The position numbers and the translations under genes were made by a program. A stretch of DNA of 64,000 nt, from positions 824,001 to 888,000 of the forward strand of contig JAKOGI010000182.1 of the NCBI GenBank assembly GCA_029747015.1, in the 5' to 3' direction. Numbering within the stretch: position 1 is the stretch's first letter; every line of letters starts with the position of its first letter. The notes beneath the pieces were generated by a model. It was not told where the DNA came from, searched no databases, and worked only from the letters and a program-made list of their open reading frames with translations. The DNA is from Carnegiea gigantea (Eukaryota; Streptophyta; Magnoliopsida; Caryophyllales; Cactaceae). Positions 48,747 to 61,696 of the stretch are shown in pieces.

Positions 48747-50204
48747 ATGGCTCCTCTGACAAGAATTGGTCTTGCCGGTCTTGCTGTTATGGGCCAGAAT
48801 CTCGCTCTTAACATTGCTGAAAAAGGATTCCCTATTTCTGTTTACAACCGTACCACCTCAAAGGTGGACGAAACTGTTGAACGAGCCAAGCAAGAAGGAG
48901 ACCTTCCTTTGTATGGCTTCCATGATCCTGAATCATTTGTTAATTCCATTCAAAAACCTCGTGTCATAATCATGCTTGTTAAGGCTGGTCGTCCTGTTGA
49001 TGAAACCATCAAAACCTTGTCTGTATACATGGAGAAAGGTGATTGTATTATCGATGGTGGTAATGAGTGGTATGAGAACACGGAGAGAAGAGAGAAAGAG
49101 ATGGAGGAGAAGGGTCTGCTTTATCTTGGAATGGGAGTTTCAGGTGGCGAAGAGGGTGCAAGACACGGACCCTCATTGATGCCTGGTGGTTCTTTTGAGG
49201 CTTACAAGTACATTGAAGATATCCTTCTTAAAGTAGCTGCACAGGTGTCTGATAGTGGCCCTTGTGTAACCTACATTGGGAAAGGAGGATCTGGCAACTT
49301 TGTTAAGATGATTCACAATGGGATTGAATACGGTGATATGCAGTTGATTGCAGAGGCTTATGATGTCCTCAAATATGTTGGTAAGCTCTCCAATGAAGAA
49401 TTGAAGGAAGTTTTTGCAGAGTGGAATAGAGGGGAGCTTCTGAGCTTCTTGATTGAGATTACTGCAGATATATTTGGAGTTAAGGATGACAAAGATGAAG
49501 GACATCTGGTAGATAAAGTTTTGGATAAAACAGGGATGAAGGGCACAGGTAAATGGACAGTTCAGCAAGCTGCTGAATTGTCTGTTGCTGCTCCCACCAT
49601 TGCAGCATCTTTGGACTCGAGATTTCTCAGTGGCTTGAAGGAGGAAAGAGTTGAAGCTGCCAAAATCTTCAAAGCTGGAGGTGTCCAGGATATTTTTGTT
49701 GACCAAGAAGTTGACAAGAAAAAGTTGATAGATGATGTGAGGCAAGCGCTCTATGCTTCTAAAATATGTAGTTATGCTCAAGGAATGAACTTGATTCGTG
49801 CAAAGAGTATTGAAAAAGGATGGGACTTGAAACTCGGGGAGCTTGCCAGAATATGGAAAGGTGGCTGCATCATTCGTGCTATATTCTTGGACCGCATTAA
49901 GAAGGCGTATGACAGGAGTCCAAATCTTGCTAACCTGCTTATTGATCCGGAGTTTTCCAAGGAGATCATTGAGCGGCAAGCTGCATGGCGCAGGATTGTC
50001 TGCCTTGCTATCAATTCCGGTATCAGCACTCCGGGTATGTCTTCCAGTCTTGCTTATTTTGACTCGTATAGGAGGGAAAGGCTGCCTGCTAATTTGGTCC
50101 AAGCCCAAAGAGACTATTTTGGAGCTCACACCTATGAAAGGGTAGACATGCCTGGTTCTTTCCACACTGAGTGGTTCAAAATTGCTAAGCAGGCAGAGAA
50201 TTGA
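48747..50204 (+). CDS. PGD2: 6-phosphogluconate dehydrogenase, decarboxylating, 485 aa
   Basis: Converts 6-phosphogluconate and NADP+ to ribulose 5-phosphate, CO2 and NADPH, the second oxidative step of the pentose phosphate pathway. Single exon. The frame is open upstream to 48732, but the ATG at 48747 follows the leader acceptor and gives the family N-terminus MAPLTRIGLAGLAVMGQNLA. Features: Rossmann motif GLAGLAVMG (8-16), NADP-binding NRT (34-36), VSGGEEGAR (131-139), substrate loop GGSGNFVKMIHNGIEYGD with catalytic K187 and E194, and the PGDH signature DKTGMKGTGKW. There is no transit peptide. Residues such as KQEGDLPLYGFHDPESFV match the PGD2 (cytosolic/peroxisomal) rather than PGD1/3 type. 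The C-terminus is FKIAKQAEN, without the SKI ending of Arabidopsis PGD2. The symbol is by similarity. Confidence 0.96.
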   Translation: MAPLTRIGLAGLAVMGQNLALNIAEKGFPISVYNRTTSKVDETVERAKQEGDLPLYGFHDPESFVNSIQKPRVIIMLVKAGRPVDETIKTLSVYMEKGDCIIDGGNEWYENTERREKEMEEKGLLYLGMGVSGGEEGARHGPSLMPGGSFEAYKYIEDILLKVAAQVSDSGPCVTYIGKGGSGNFVKMIHNGIEYGDMQLIAEAYDVLKYVGKLSNEELKEVFAEWNRGELLSFLIEITADIFGVKDDKDEGHLVDKVLDKTGMKGTGKWTVQQAAELSVAAPTIAASLDSRFLSGLKEERVEAAKIFKAGGVQDIFVDQEVDKKKLIDDVRQALYASKICSYAQGMNLIRAKSIEKGWDLKLGELARIWKGGCIIRAIFLDRIKKAYDRSPNLANLLIDPEFSKEIIERQAAWRRIVCLAINSGISTPGMSSSLAYFDSYRRERLPANLVQAQRDYFGAHTYERVDMPGSFHTEWFKIAKQAEN

Positions 50205-53200
50205 GTTGACATTGTGGTGTCATTTGTTATTTATCCATACCAAATTACTCACTGTAATGATTTCATTTTGTGATTGCAAAACTGGTTACTTATATGTCTT
50301 TAGAAGGGACTTTCATCTTCAAAGAGTTTGCGTAATTGCTTTTTGTTTGTTAAGTTTACAAAGATCCCCCGTAATCTCTACACAGGGGTTCTGAGTCTTC
50401 TTGCTTCAATTGCTCATTTGACCAATCACTCAAGTTGATCTGTTTCTCGCGGTGTGTTTGTTTAGCTACCTCTGCAATGTTTACTTTTGTTATGTCTTAT
50501 TAATCATTTCTGGTAAAATGGTTTATCTTTTCTGTTCTTATTGCTTTTGTTGTTAAATCATTGATTGATAAGCTCCATATATCCAATGAGGTATAGAAAA
50601 AGGTAAGTTCCCCATAACTGAACATGCTACAAACTAATCCCGTAAACCCTACATGCAGCTAGCCCAAACAAGTGAAAACCACCTATTAAGACGCCGAAAG
50701 CAAATGGAAAAATCCAGAGCTGCAGGGGAAGTTCCCCTTCCATGATTTAAACCAGAAAGCAGTACAGTAGACATGTCATCTCTAAAAGAGGTCCCAAATG
50801 GCTATTCTCTGAGTTTTGCTCCAAAATAACTAGGGTGGTTGGCAATGATATGTAGTTGGATATGATCTCCTGTTCACGTACACTCATGGCATAATCTACC
50901 CTTCGTGGAGAGCATATGTTTAGGATTCGAATTTCGGCATCTTTTGCAAAGCCAACCAAACAATCACCTCCACCTCTAGTCTTAGGGAACCAGGTTACTC
51001 CATAAAGCATATATGATGCTCTTGGCAGTGGTTCTGTTTGTCGTACCCCACAATTTACACTTTTTGCTTGACTTGATTGTTTTGTTCTCTTTTTTTCTAC
51101 CTGCCTCTAAGCAGTAAGATTGCTTACATTTATATCTCCCTAGAGTCCAGTTGTGTGAGATGCACATCAAGATTGTTTGTTCAACAATTGAATATAGCAA
51201 TTATTAATGAATTGCCTGAGGATTCTCCTTTCACACCTGGCTCCTAGTGGACTTAATCTTCCTTATCAAGATGGAGACTCAAGTTTTGCAACCAAAACAT
51301 AGCCTATGTAGCTCAGGCTAAGCACTGGAGAGGTCAGATCAACTCATCCAAGAAAGAGACTATCTACGATGTACACAAATTTCAGAAAAACCTGAAGTTC
51401 CCATCATCCCCAGAGCACAAGTCTTCTGATTCTTTTTTGCTTTTCTGATAAGGAAAAGGTGATATATGTTCATTAGGGATAGAAGAACCAAAAGGAAAGC
51501 ATGCTAATCTTACAAAAAACAAAATCAATTTTCCTTGTCTCCTAGACTTCTACTAAGTCCCGGTTTACCAGCTATCGGAGTGTTTTGAATTCAGTTCATT
51601 CATGTCTGATTGAAGCTTGTCTTTTTTGTCATTACTGATTGGTTATGCTGCATGACTCTGAATTCTTTAAGTATGGGACAAGAAAATTGTCTAGAAACTG
51701 AATAGAAATTTCACACTCTGCACCACACAAGAAGGATAAGGAGGGATGAAAATGGTGAAGAAAGAAAGGAAGAGGGGTTAGAGGAGGGAAGGAGGAACTG
51801 GGAACAGCAGCACTTTTGCACAAATGTAATGCACATACACTTTACTAGCAGTCAGGTCAAACTTCCTGTGTGATCATTTCCTTTACCCGTTCCCTTGTTG
51901 AACCCTTTTCAATCACCCCTCCCCCCCAGATTCTAAAAACACATCATGTTTTGATGTTGAGCCATCACAGTAGATGCCTTCGTAGGGCAGAAAGCCAGGA
52001 ACACACACCCCAATCTCTTCTTTCAAAGCAGCATTTAACTTTTCTGTACCTATGCTTGAGTCCTGAGTACTTGTCACAAGTCTAGGGGTTCTCAACCATC
52101 TTTTGATTTTTCATTTTTGGATGCTTTTAGTATAAAGATTAAAATAGAGGGTTGAGAGTCCATAGTACATGAGGTAAAATGAAAGGTCGGAGTAGCATGG
52201 CTTGGTGGCTTAGTCATGAACGATCCGAAACCTTTCGAACTGTGCTTTCTTCAAGATCTGCTCCAGATGACCATGGTCATCGTGATATTTCTTCTTAGGT
52301 TGGACATGCTCAGAAACATGTAGTCCTTTAGAGCTGCGGAATTTCCCGACAATTTTGAATTAGTGCATAGGCTCTTCCTCCTAGACCAAGACGACAAATT
52401 GACAAGTAAATACTGACATTAGTATCTCCAGTGGATGGTATCAGAAGTTTTTCAGGGAAGTTAATAAATTGACTGTTGCTTGCTAGCTCATCATGTGAAA
52501 ACTGAAAATAAATGGTAGCCAGGCCAGCTATTCAGAATAGTACTCCTTTGGCTCATTTAGTTTATTTGGGGGAACCCAGTTTGCACTAAAGAAGGTTGGA
52601 CCTTATGTATCAGCTTTTCTGCTCTGTTGAGCCTGCAGTTTCATCAACAGGGCCTGCTGCATTAACCATGATGGAGAAATCACCATGCACATTTTATACC
52701 TTTTGAATTACTTGTTCTACTGCATCATTCTCATAATGATTTTCTTATGCTGATTCATGGTTATCAGGATTATGATTACTCAGATTGTAGATCACCGCAC
52801 TCAAGTATTGTTTGCCATCTAATTAGACTAAAAGAAAGGTTGATTTGGATCAAAGTTTATCCTCCTCCAGTGGTGAAAGTAAGAAAGGTAGAAGGAATGA
52901 GCTAGATCAGGAAGGCCTACTACCCCTGTTATAGTTATTGCTCTGTTCCTCCTACTACTCTATGTGGGCAAATCACATTAGGTGAGAGACCTGACAATAG
53001 TAAAGAAGGAGCCCTTTTGAACATGTGCCTAGGGTTTGAGATACCTGTCCCAGTTTCCAGCTGTTATGGATCTATTCTAATTTCTGACACCCATACAAGA
53101 TACAACCTTGCTTCTCGTCTCTTACTGGGTAGAGACAACCCTGTTTTTATCTCTTCATTGCATGAAAAATTAACTGCATGATAAAAGATAAAAAGAAAGA

Positions 53201-55677
53201 GTTTTTATCATCATATCTTAAATTTTGTGACAGTGAACTGAGAACTGCGATTAATGAGATTACCCGTTTTGCTGGTGCAACATAGTACAAGAATAATGGT
53301 TTTGATTGCGTTGAGACACTAAATATTAAACCCACCCTGTGTTTGTCTTTGTTGCCTCCCAAGAAATTTGTCCTTGTTGGTCTTGCTGGCATTTTGCATA
53401 GATTACATTCAATGCATTGCATACTTATCCTCTATCGATCGAATGGACTTGCCAAATCCTAATGCATAATTTTGTGTTAATTAACAATAAGGTCGTGTGT
53501 AGTTGAATCTGTTGATATGTATGAAAAACTAGATTTTATCGGGTGTTTGGGTGGACTGACTCGGTAGCAGTTGTTATTATTACCAATCGTGTTAGCAGGT
53601 CTACTCTAAAGTTATATTGAATTTACTCAAAAATTGGGGTGAAATATCTTTGAAGATGTCTTTCTATTAAGTAAACGAATAGATATTATCTAGGTGGGGT
53701 TTACAGTATTTGTTGTTGTATATTCTACAACCAAATTGTGTATCAGCTGTACAACACTTAGAACGCAAGAAAAGGGAGTTTGGTTGCATATTTCACCCTC
53801 CACATCCTCATTGTATCTGTCCGCTGTGTTGTTTGGAGCTTTGCAATTTGTCCTCTCCAGTGTACCATGTAGGGAATACGTCTTACATGCCATGTTCACG
53901 ACAATGGTCTCTTTGTACAACCCCTCATTTGATTGGCATTTTTCACTTCATTGACACCTCAGACAAAGGACAGAATTCTTTTGAGTTATTGCAATTTGGA
54001 AGTTGATCTTTATTTCAATACCCGGTCCTACTCTATCGGGCCTAGTTATAGTGATCAGATAATTGTAAAAGGTTATAACTTATAACTCAGCTCTAGTTTT
54101 AAGGCATAAGGAAGTCCTAACTAAACCAGGAATGTAATATGTTCTTTCCAGATCCTTCTCTTAGGGACCAACACATCCCAAAAATTCGAAAAAAGGAGGG
54201 TTGAACCGTCCTCTTTCTCTCGTGACAGAAGTGGTCAAACCCCATGAACCATGATATTGACAAAATTTTGCTCACCTAGATTCGAACCCCAGGAGGGCCA
54301 TAGGGGAAGATTAACACACCATTTGATCAGCACAGGCATTGGAGGTTGATGTTTTTGAGAAATTAAATGATGATTTGATTTATTGTTTTCTTTCTTTATA
54401 TAATCATTGCACCCTTCATTAAGTTATTACTAATTAAGCTTACCTACCTTGTGATGACAAGATAATTAGGTGAGAAAATATCCACATAATCACATGCTTA
54501 GAAATTGAATTCTACTAAAATTCCATCATTGGGAGCTTGGGGAGATCATACTCATGTGCCCCAGTTTCTGTCTTGACCGTTAAGTTGCATTCAATTGCCA
54601 TAGATATAGCATGCAAGGAGAATCTTGTTAGTTGATCTGCTTGTTTCCCCTCTCCTTAAAAGTTAAGTAACCGAAAGTATTACATTAGGCCAGCTCAAAT
54701 CTTTGGTTTCGGCTCGGAATTCACCCTGTCCAATGTGCAACACTAGCAGGCCTAGCCAAGCTTACCTGGACTCAATTATCCATGTTGATAGTACAACTGA
54801 CACGTGACCAAACTTGAATACATCGATTTAATTTTGACTTGAAGCTGACCGGATTAATATTAGTGTCTTGGATTAAACAATAGCAGATCTAAATATAAGC
54901 CAAATGATTCAGAACTGATCAATTAAATCCAAGTATTTTATTGACTGATTATGATCTAATTTGAGATAAAATGATATAATTCTGCCCTGATTATTATATT
55001 TTTTTTTTTCTTGAACATGAAATGCAATTGTATTCCACGTGCATGAATATAATTAAGCACATGAATCCTATCTTGTAATGTGTAACACTGTAACATTTGT
55101 GTGAGGACCAAATATTCCTTAGCTTGAATTAAGAAGAATATTAAGGAAGGTGGTGATCAACTAACCCTTTGCCAGCCTAAACGCAGAGTTTTCTCTCCTT
55201 GTTCAAGCTGTACCCTCATCATCACCCCACTTGTCTTGGTCTTTAATTCCTCAATTTGGGTGTTTCTCCCCACATTTTATAAAAAGAGTACTGCTCCTCA
55301 TCAATTTACTTAATATACACAAAGAATGTAACCGGTGGAAAAAAATTACGCAATATGTTCAACTTTGATTACGTAACACTTTTTTCGGGGGTAGGCGAGG
55401 CATTAGGTGATATGTGAGCCCCCATAAGCGCACGTTCTGATAGGTTCGATTTCTAAAAAGTTGGGGCGGCGATTTAAGGTAGGATCATTTTCAAACCTCA
55501 TAATCATATATTAGGATTCAAACTTAAGCCTCATATAGATAAAATGTAAAAACTATTCCAGCAAAACTAAACACTTCAACTTCGATTGTAAAACATATAT
55601 TAAGATTACAAAAACCCTCTTCCCCTAGCTAGTCAGGTGATATACATTAGTGGACAATCCAACGTACATCACTGAAT
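50205..55677. other. Long intergenic stretch, no gene recognised
   Basis: About 5.5 kb with no domain-bearing frame on either strand. The first 300 bases are the PGD 3' UTR. Frames up to 98 codons at 53690-54010 have no recognisable content. At about 54280 a minus-strand GGGGTTCGAATCTAGG, and at about 55450 a plus-strand AGGTTCGATTTCT, look like B boxes of old SINEs. Near 55385-55490 there is an old repeat with TTCAAACCTCATAATCATATATTAGG. I cannot exclude small non-coding RNA genes. Confidence 0.5.
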
Positions 55678-55803
55678 TCAGGCAAAATCTGGCTGTTGGA
55701 AGAAGAATTGACACAAATGATCCATAGCTGCAAACTAAACATTAAAAAAAAAAAAAAGTACAAAATGGTCACTACATCCCCCATCTCCCCCCCCCCCCCC
55801 CCC

Positions 55804-55843
<40 letters not shown>

Positions 55844-56449
55844 AGCCAAGCTAAGCTAATTATAATGACCTAATTAGGTTTCCCCCCCCCCCCACCCAAA
55901 AAAGAAAAAAAAAAGAAAAAAGAAGAAGAAAAAAGGGAGCCAAGCTAAGCTAATTATAATGACCTAATTAGGTTTCTTACCTTGTTTCCGTTTAAAAACA
56001 TTAAAATAAGAAGCAGCTGATTTCTTCTCCCCCTTCCCTCGGTCGTCAACACATGTTTCTGATCTCTCTTTGCCGGATTTCTTCCCTTTGGTATACTTGT
56101 TGTCAATCCCCTGATGATCATGATGATGAGGATGATGCTTATCTTCGTCCCCTGCATCATCATCGTCGTCGTCGTCGTCGTCGGCGTCATGATGATGATG
56201 ATGTCCTGGTGCTCCGGATGATGCATCCGAAGCAAACGAATCATAATCACCACCATTACCATCGTCGTCATCATCATCATCATCATCATCATGATGGTGG
56301 TCATCCTTTCTTCTTCTTCTTCTATGATGATCATACCCATACCCATCATCAACACTATTCAAGTTGCCAGCATCATCATCATCATGATAAGCACTGGGTG
56401 GATCAATATACTTAGTCCACCCCGACTCATTGCTGCTACACTCCTCCAT
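55678..56449 (-). CDS. SOB FIVE-LIKE (SOFL) protein with Asp/His-rich runs
   Basis: SOFL proteins are small plant-specific proteins linked to cytokinin level and response in Arabidopsis; their biochemical role is unknown. The start is the ATG at 56449. SOFL-A is CSSNESGWTKYI (about 4-15) and SOFL-B is DSFASDASSGAPGHHHH (about 70-86). Between and after them are unusual runs: DHHRRRRRKDDHHHDDDDDDDDDD and another His/Asp block encoded by GAT/CAT-type triplets. A basic tail SAASYFNVFKRKQ follows. Unspliced, the frame stops at TAG 55964 (161 aa). A perfect donor CAAG|GTAAGA at 55981/55980 and an acceptor TTTGCAG at 55728 would join in frame to AMDHLCQFFFQQPDFA and stop at 55678 (172 aa). I favour the spliced form but cannot prove it. 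Confidence 0.75.
55790..55975. repeat. C/A homopolymer runs and tandem duplication at the SOFL 3' end
   Basis: GGGAGCCAAGCTAAGCTAAT followed by TATAATGACCTAATTAGGTTTC occurs twice, at about 55841-55882 and 55935-55976. Each copy is preceded by a run of C then A. The second copy contains the unspliced SOFL stop codon; the first copy is its duplicate inside the proposed intron. Slippage-prone, and possibly subject to sequencing error in run lengths. Confidence 0.8.
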
Positions 56450-59400
56450 GAAGATGTATGTGTAGCTCTCTCTCTCTCTCTCGAAGAAGAAGAAGAAGAA
56501 GAAGAAGATGATGATGATGATGAAAATTAAAGAAGGCAACAAAACAGGGAATACCCTCTCAGAGCAGACAGAGATGATAATATAAGTAGGAGGAGAAACA
56601 TTCATGAAATCGAAAGTAGGAAGCGCATGCTCATTAATTCAATTCCTCCACCAGGCATGCCATATCACCCCATTATATTTATTCTTATTGGTTGTCACCC
56701 CCTTTTTTTTTTTTCCCGTAGAAAAAATCATTTTAATTTTTTTTTTGGGGGGTCTTTCTGTGGTGTTGTTACGTCCTTGGGCATCCATCTAGACCAATTA
56801 TTCAATTTATTTTTAGTCCACGTGGTGACTGACTGTCGTGTAAACGTCATCTTCCTTCCACATCATCAATTAATGTAGATATGATGTATTTTATTGGGGT
56901 ATTTAGGGATAAAAATTCAAAGCGCTTAATTTTCAAATAGGTTGTATACAGTACATAGTATCCATAATGGTCATGTATTTTTTAAAATGAAAACAATGTT
57001 CATTTTTATTACTTTTTAATTATAAGATAGTTCATGATTAATTATGTATTTGCTCATTAACATTTATGATCTAGTGCTACATGCTAATATGCGTTCATTG
57101 TACTTTTATCAAAGTAAAGTAATGAAATTGTTTAGCTAATTTCAGCAATCTAGCCAATAAAGTTCGATTTAGTGGTTAAAATTGATAACTTGAGTAAGCA
57201 GTATTGTCAAATTCAACTCCCAACCTTCATTATTTTGTAATTTTATTGTCGGATAAAAATAAAGAGGGAAAATATACCTCCAAATTATAAGGATTTACTT
57301 TGGGATGCATGGAAAAAAGGTATATTTTACAAATATGATTGTCCAACAAACGTGAATAAATAAACATAATTATGGGTTAAAAGTACTTTAATCCTGTCCA
57401 ATGAACATGAATAAATAAAGCTTCTGCTCCCCCCCCCCAGTACGTACCATGAGATAGATTTATGACCCAAGAGGCTAAGAATATGTTTTTTTTTTCTTTT
57501 GTTTTTTTAATTTAAAAATTGAAGTATACAAATCTGGTGGAAAAAAATCCTATGAAATGTGTAACGTGGGCGATCAACATCTATACAATCATGATCATTA
57601 GCCCAGAATGAATTCCGCCACGAGGGAATGTGAGTGGGTCCTAAGTTAAGATAATTTTAGTTCTTGTCCTTTTCCCCTGTGCATACATTCAAAATCCCTA
57701 CATTTTTCAACACTACATATATTTTGTTCCTTTTCCTTTTTAGGCCCCCAAAATGATTAAAATTTTACAGACAAAAAAAAAAAAAGATTAAAATTGAGTC
57801 TTTACATCCAGAATTTTGATATCCCTTCTAAAACTTCTGGATTATTGACCGTATCGTCAATATATGTGAATATTCTACAACATAGAATGTTATACTTGTT
57901 GTATTATAAATTTTTTAAAATCAAAAAATAAATATCGATTAATCTAATATCAATACATAAGTAAATGGACATGTATTTAAACAAAATCATGTACAAGTTT
58001 CATATTTTTACAAAAATCTACTAAAATATTGGGAAATTATTGAAAATATTATATGCACATTATGGTCATATCTTAAAATGAAGTAATAAAAATCCCAAAG
58101 TTATTTTTATTGTCTACGACCTATATTAACTACCATCACACAAACTAAAAGAGCCCACCCATAGTAAATACCACTTGAGACTAGCTAGGGCTCATTAAAA
58201 GAGAAAACATGGAGCACAAAAAACCTAGACAAGTTGAGAGCAAAATTGGGTCCAAACTGGGATTCATGATCAAGTGGCATTTGCAGCTAGTACAATTTCA
58301 CATGACACTGGAGTAATTATGAAGGGACTTGGGCTTCCCTCCTTTTTCTTTTGTTTTGGGGGGGTTGGAGAGTTTTATCTAGAGTTGAGGAAAGGGTCAG
58401 TTTAAGTTGATCTATTTAATAAACATGTTAATTTTGTATCGGCCTTATAAATAGTCTAGATCTATTGAAAATTAAAAAATAACATATTTTCAAGTTAAAT
58501 GGTCAAATCGTGTTGACTTCGGATTGAACTCGGTTCAGTTCGTATAGAGTTTGTGTTTCTCATACTAACTTTAGATCGACTCCGAGTCTGATTATCGTGA
58601 TGTGTCAGTCTTTTTCAACTGTAATTTTATCTTCCCTATAAGGTTAGAAAAAACACACCTGGAAAAACCCGGCACCTTTAACTCCTGCACGCCCTTTCCA
58701 ATTTTTCATTCAATGAGGACACCAGTGTTCTAAATGCTTTCTTTTTCTCTTCTCTCCTCGTTTCCAACGGATGAACCCAACTAAGCAAAGCCAAAAGAAA
58801 GGAAATCAAGCTTAGGAAGAGGGTTTGGATAAAATTTTGTGTGAGATAATTAGTTTTTTAAAAGGAATCTTATTTATTGAGTATACCCTATTTTTTAATC
58901 ATTATTCAGAGCTATATTTTTTTAAAAAATATACATGATACATTTATAAATATTAGATTATCCTCTACCTTTTCTATACTCTTCGTCTCGCACCTCCCCA
59001 CTGGTGCATCCACACTCCTCCCCTTAACATGACCAAATCATTTTAGTTTAATCTCCCGCATTTTATCTTCTATGGATGCAACTTTTATTTTCTTTAATAT
59101 ATTTATAAATATTAGATAATCCTACCTAATTAATGAGATGCACGCCATTGAAAATTTGATTTGTAAAAGTACTTTTAAGACGAATGAAACATGCATGGCC
59201 GGCATGGGCTAATCAAACTTAATTTAAGATTTAAGATATACAAAAATTATGACTAAGGGTTGAAAATTAAACAATGTTGTTGGGCACTTTTAATTAGAAA
59301 GTATCTTTATTCTAACTTTGCCACTTTCAACATCTGTCAAAGTCATGATTCATGAAGAATTAAGAAGAAGAGCCCCCACTGATGAGATGAAGCCAGCCAT

Positions 59401-59764
59401 AGCCAGCCTTTTTTTCCAGTCTCTTTTTGGCGTTTCTTACGTCGGGTAGTGGAAAATCTCAAGGGATGAGGTTGGCACCTGCATCTCCAACTCGAATCAG
59501 TCCCCTTTCATTTTCCTCCCTATTTAATTTTGCTTTCTATTCAATGAAATGATATTTCACAATTATTGACCATGATCAATTGATTGAGTCTGGACAAGCT
59601 AACTCAGGTTTAATGCGTCAATACTGTACATATCCCGCCTCATCTGATATCACACTACTGTAATGTGAGATATATTAGCACTTTCAAAGAGTTTGCATAA
59701 AATTGTAATCAGGAATTTTGTGAAATAATTTTTCACAAGGTGTCCTGTCAAGCCGTCCAACACA
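56450..59764. other. SOFL upstream region and intergenic sequence
   Basis: Immediately upstream of SOFL (plus 56468-56522) lie CT and GAA/GAT triplet repeats that would form its leader. Beyond about 56650 no gene is seen on either strand. A plus-strand segment at about 57160-57235 (TTTAGTGGTTAAAATTG ... CAAATTCAACTCCC) has the layout of a degraded SINE promoter. Confidence 0.45.
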
Positions 59765-59766
59765 GC

Positions 59767-60127
59767 CATAAGGACAATCCCAGCGGTGAGTCAGTTTTTT
59801 AGCTTACCAGTGAGACTTACCTCTGTCACATCAGTTTGTGAGCAATTTTTTTGGCTTACAATCCTCTCTTTCTTCAATGCAAGACTCATCACTTTAACTC
59901 AATAAATAAAATAATACCCACAGACACACCCTGTAACACCTACCCTATAACACACAACTTTATTTTTAAAACTGAAAAAAGAGAAAAACTAATTAAAAAA
60001 ATATAAAAGCTAAAAAAGATACCTCGTGAGGCGTGAGGTGTTTGATGTAAGTAGCCACCCGCCTCTCCCCCTTTCTTTCTCCTCTCTTTTGCCTCACAAG
60101 CCAGCCATTGGAACTGGTCTAAGCAAA
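59767..60127 (-). mobile_element. MITE-like repeat, inverted copy of 61697-62050
   Basis: Words shared as reverse complements with the later copy include ATAACACACAACTTTATTTTT, AAATAATACC, CCTCACAAGCCAGCCATTGG-like and TGCAAGACTCATCAC-like sequence. It is non-coding; frames here are the low-complexity CTCTCCCCCTTTCTTTCTCC strip. Boundaries are approximate. Confidence 0.45.
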
Positions 60128-61696
60128 CGAGTGACCACAAAAGTAGCAATAGAAATGACACCAACCCATAATTGGGTTGGCATATCAACCTCCAAAAAAA
60201 AGCCGCGAACCATTTCGTGTATTCGATCTGCTACACCATTCTCTGAGCCTCCTTCGAAAATAAATTAATCTAAGAAATTAATTGTAATTTTATGATAGCA
60301 TAATTCAATTTCCTCATGCAACAAATTGTTGTTGGCATTTCATTAAGAAACTAAGTGAGATTTGCCGCGTGAATACCATACGTGTTTCGATTTATCTCAT
60401 GTTAAGTATTGCGATACAGGGGTTGTTTAGATTTGAAATTGAGGCCTTTTGTCTAAAACCACTGTAATATATTTATCTCCCTTTGCTATGAATAAGACGA
60501 TTGTTTTCCGTAAGTTATTTAACTAGGTGCCTTTTTATGATAGGATCAGTCACTTTCCTCGTGCAATAGATTGTTGTAGACATTTCATTCATTGAGTCTT
60601 GTGGATTCTTCTAGCTAAGGTTGAAACATCACAATCAATTATGAATTGATTCCTAAATATATAATTAACAGATTTTATATCAAAATTCAGAGTCGAATTT
60701 CATAGGTGAGTTCTAAAATGTTTATTTATATATATATATATATATAGAGTACAAATAAAGTAGAAATAAATTTACTTTAAAATTAGCCAAAAGAAAGGTC
60801 TAATTAGCTGTCAATCAGGAGGAGATTGCTCTTTGATGTTTGCATTATTTGCCTTCCTGATTGGAAAAAATATACAGGTGATAGGACAAAGTTATACAGG
60901 CAAGATGGTCTATCAATTGGTCATGTCACACATTGAACACATGAACTATGTATTGCCACGGTGCACACATATAACATGAAGGAGAAATCACACACACACA
61001 AAAAAGATAGAAAAAAGAAAAGATAAGAAAGTACCCTCCCTTAAGATATTTATTTATAATTTTCATAGGTGGGGCAATTATTAATAATTTTGGCTGGTTT
61101 TATAAAGGAATATGAATGTCTGAAATTGACCAAGCATCTTACGATGATTTTATCACTCCTCTTTTGACCTTTTGTTTTTCTCTCAAGTATCTAACAACAA
61201 CAGCTAAGGATGGATGGCTCATTTTTATGTGTTGTCTGCATGTGGATGGCTGGGTGAAAGGCTATAGAGGGAATTAAAGGGGTAAGCTTTCAAGTTGGAA
61301 AATAAAAGACAGAATAGAGACTTATGTTCTTAAGATATCTCCTAGATATGAATGTGACGTCTTAGTTGATATTTGTGCTGGATTAGCGAGCTGTGTGACT
61401 GAGTTTGCTTGTATCTCTTAGCCTATGGGTTGTTCTAACTGTTTCTCTAAGCTATGTAGTACGTAGTTGTATTGCTTCCTATTTATAAAGGATATACCCA
61501 ACTAATAATAAAAAAAAGGGAATTAAAGGGGTTTGCTTGGTGAATTTTCTTGGTGCATTCGTTTCATTTCTAGGGTTTTTGTAGCCATTCATCTGTCTAG
61601 CTGTTAAATCCCAACAAGTTTACACTTTTAAAAAGTGGTGTGCTCGGAATTGATTGTGAAAGTGCTAATAATTGTAGTGTTGCATATGTATTACAT
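60128..61696. other. Intergenic, no gene recognised
   Basis: AT-rich, with a short TA microsatellite (60728-60746). No frame with recognisable content. Confidence 0.5.

Noticed and set aside
49173..50165. 330-codon open frame on the minus strand across PGD
   Set aside because: It is the antisense shadow of a strongly conserved PGD coding sequence, with no domain of its own.
53690..54006. Overlapping frames of 76-98 codons on both strands
   Set aside because: Three mutually overlapping frames with no recognisable motif and no promoter or splice context; most likely chance.
55954..56530. Met/Ile-, His- and Phe-rich frames on both strands over the SOFL gene
   Set aside because: Products of ATC/GTC/TTC triplet repeats read in other frames. 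Only the frame with the SOFL-A and SOFL-B boxes is supported.
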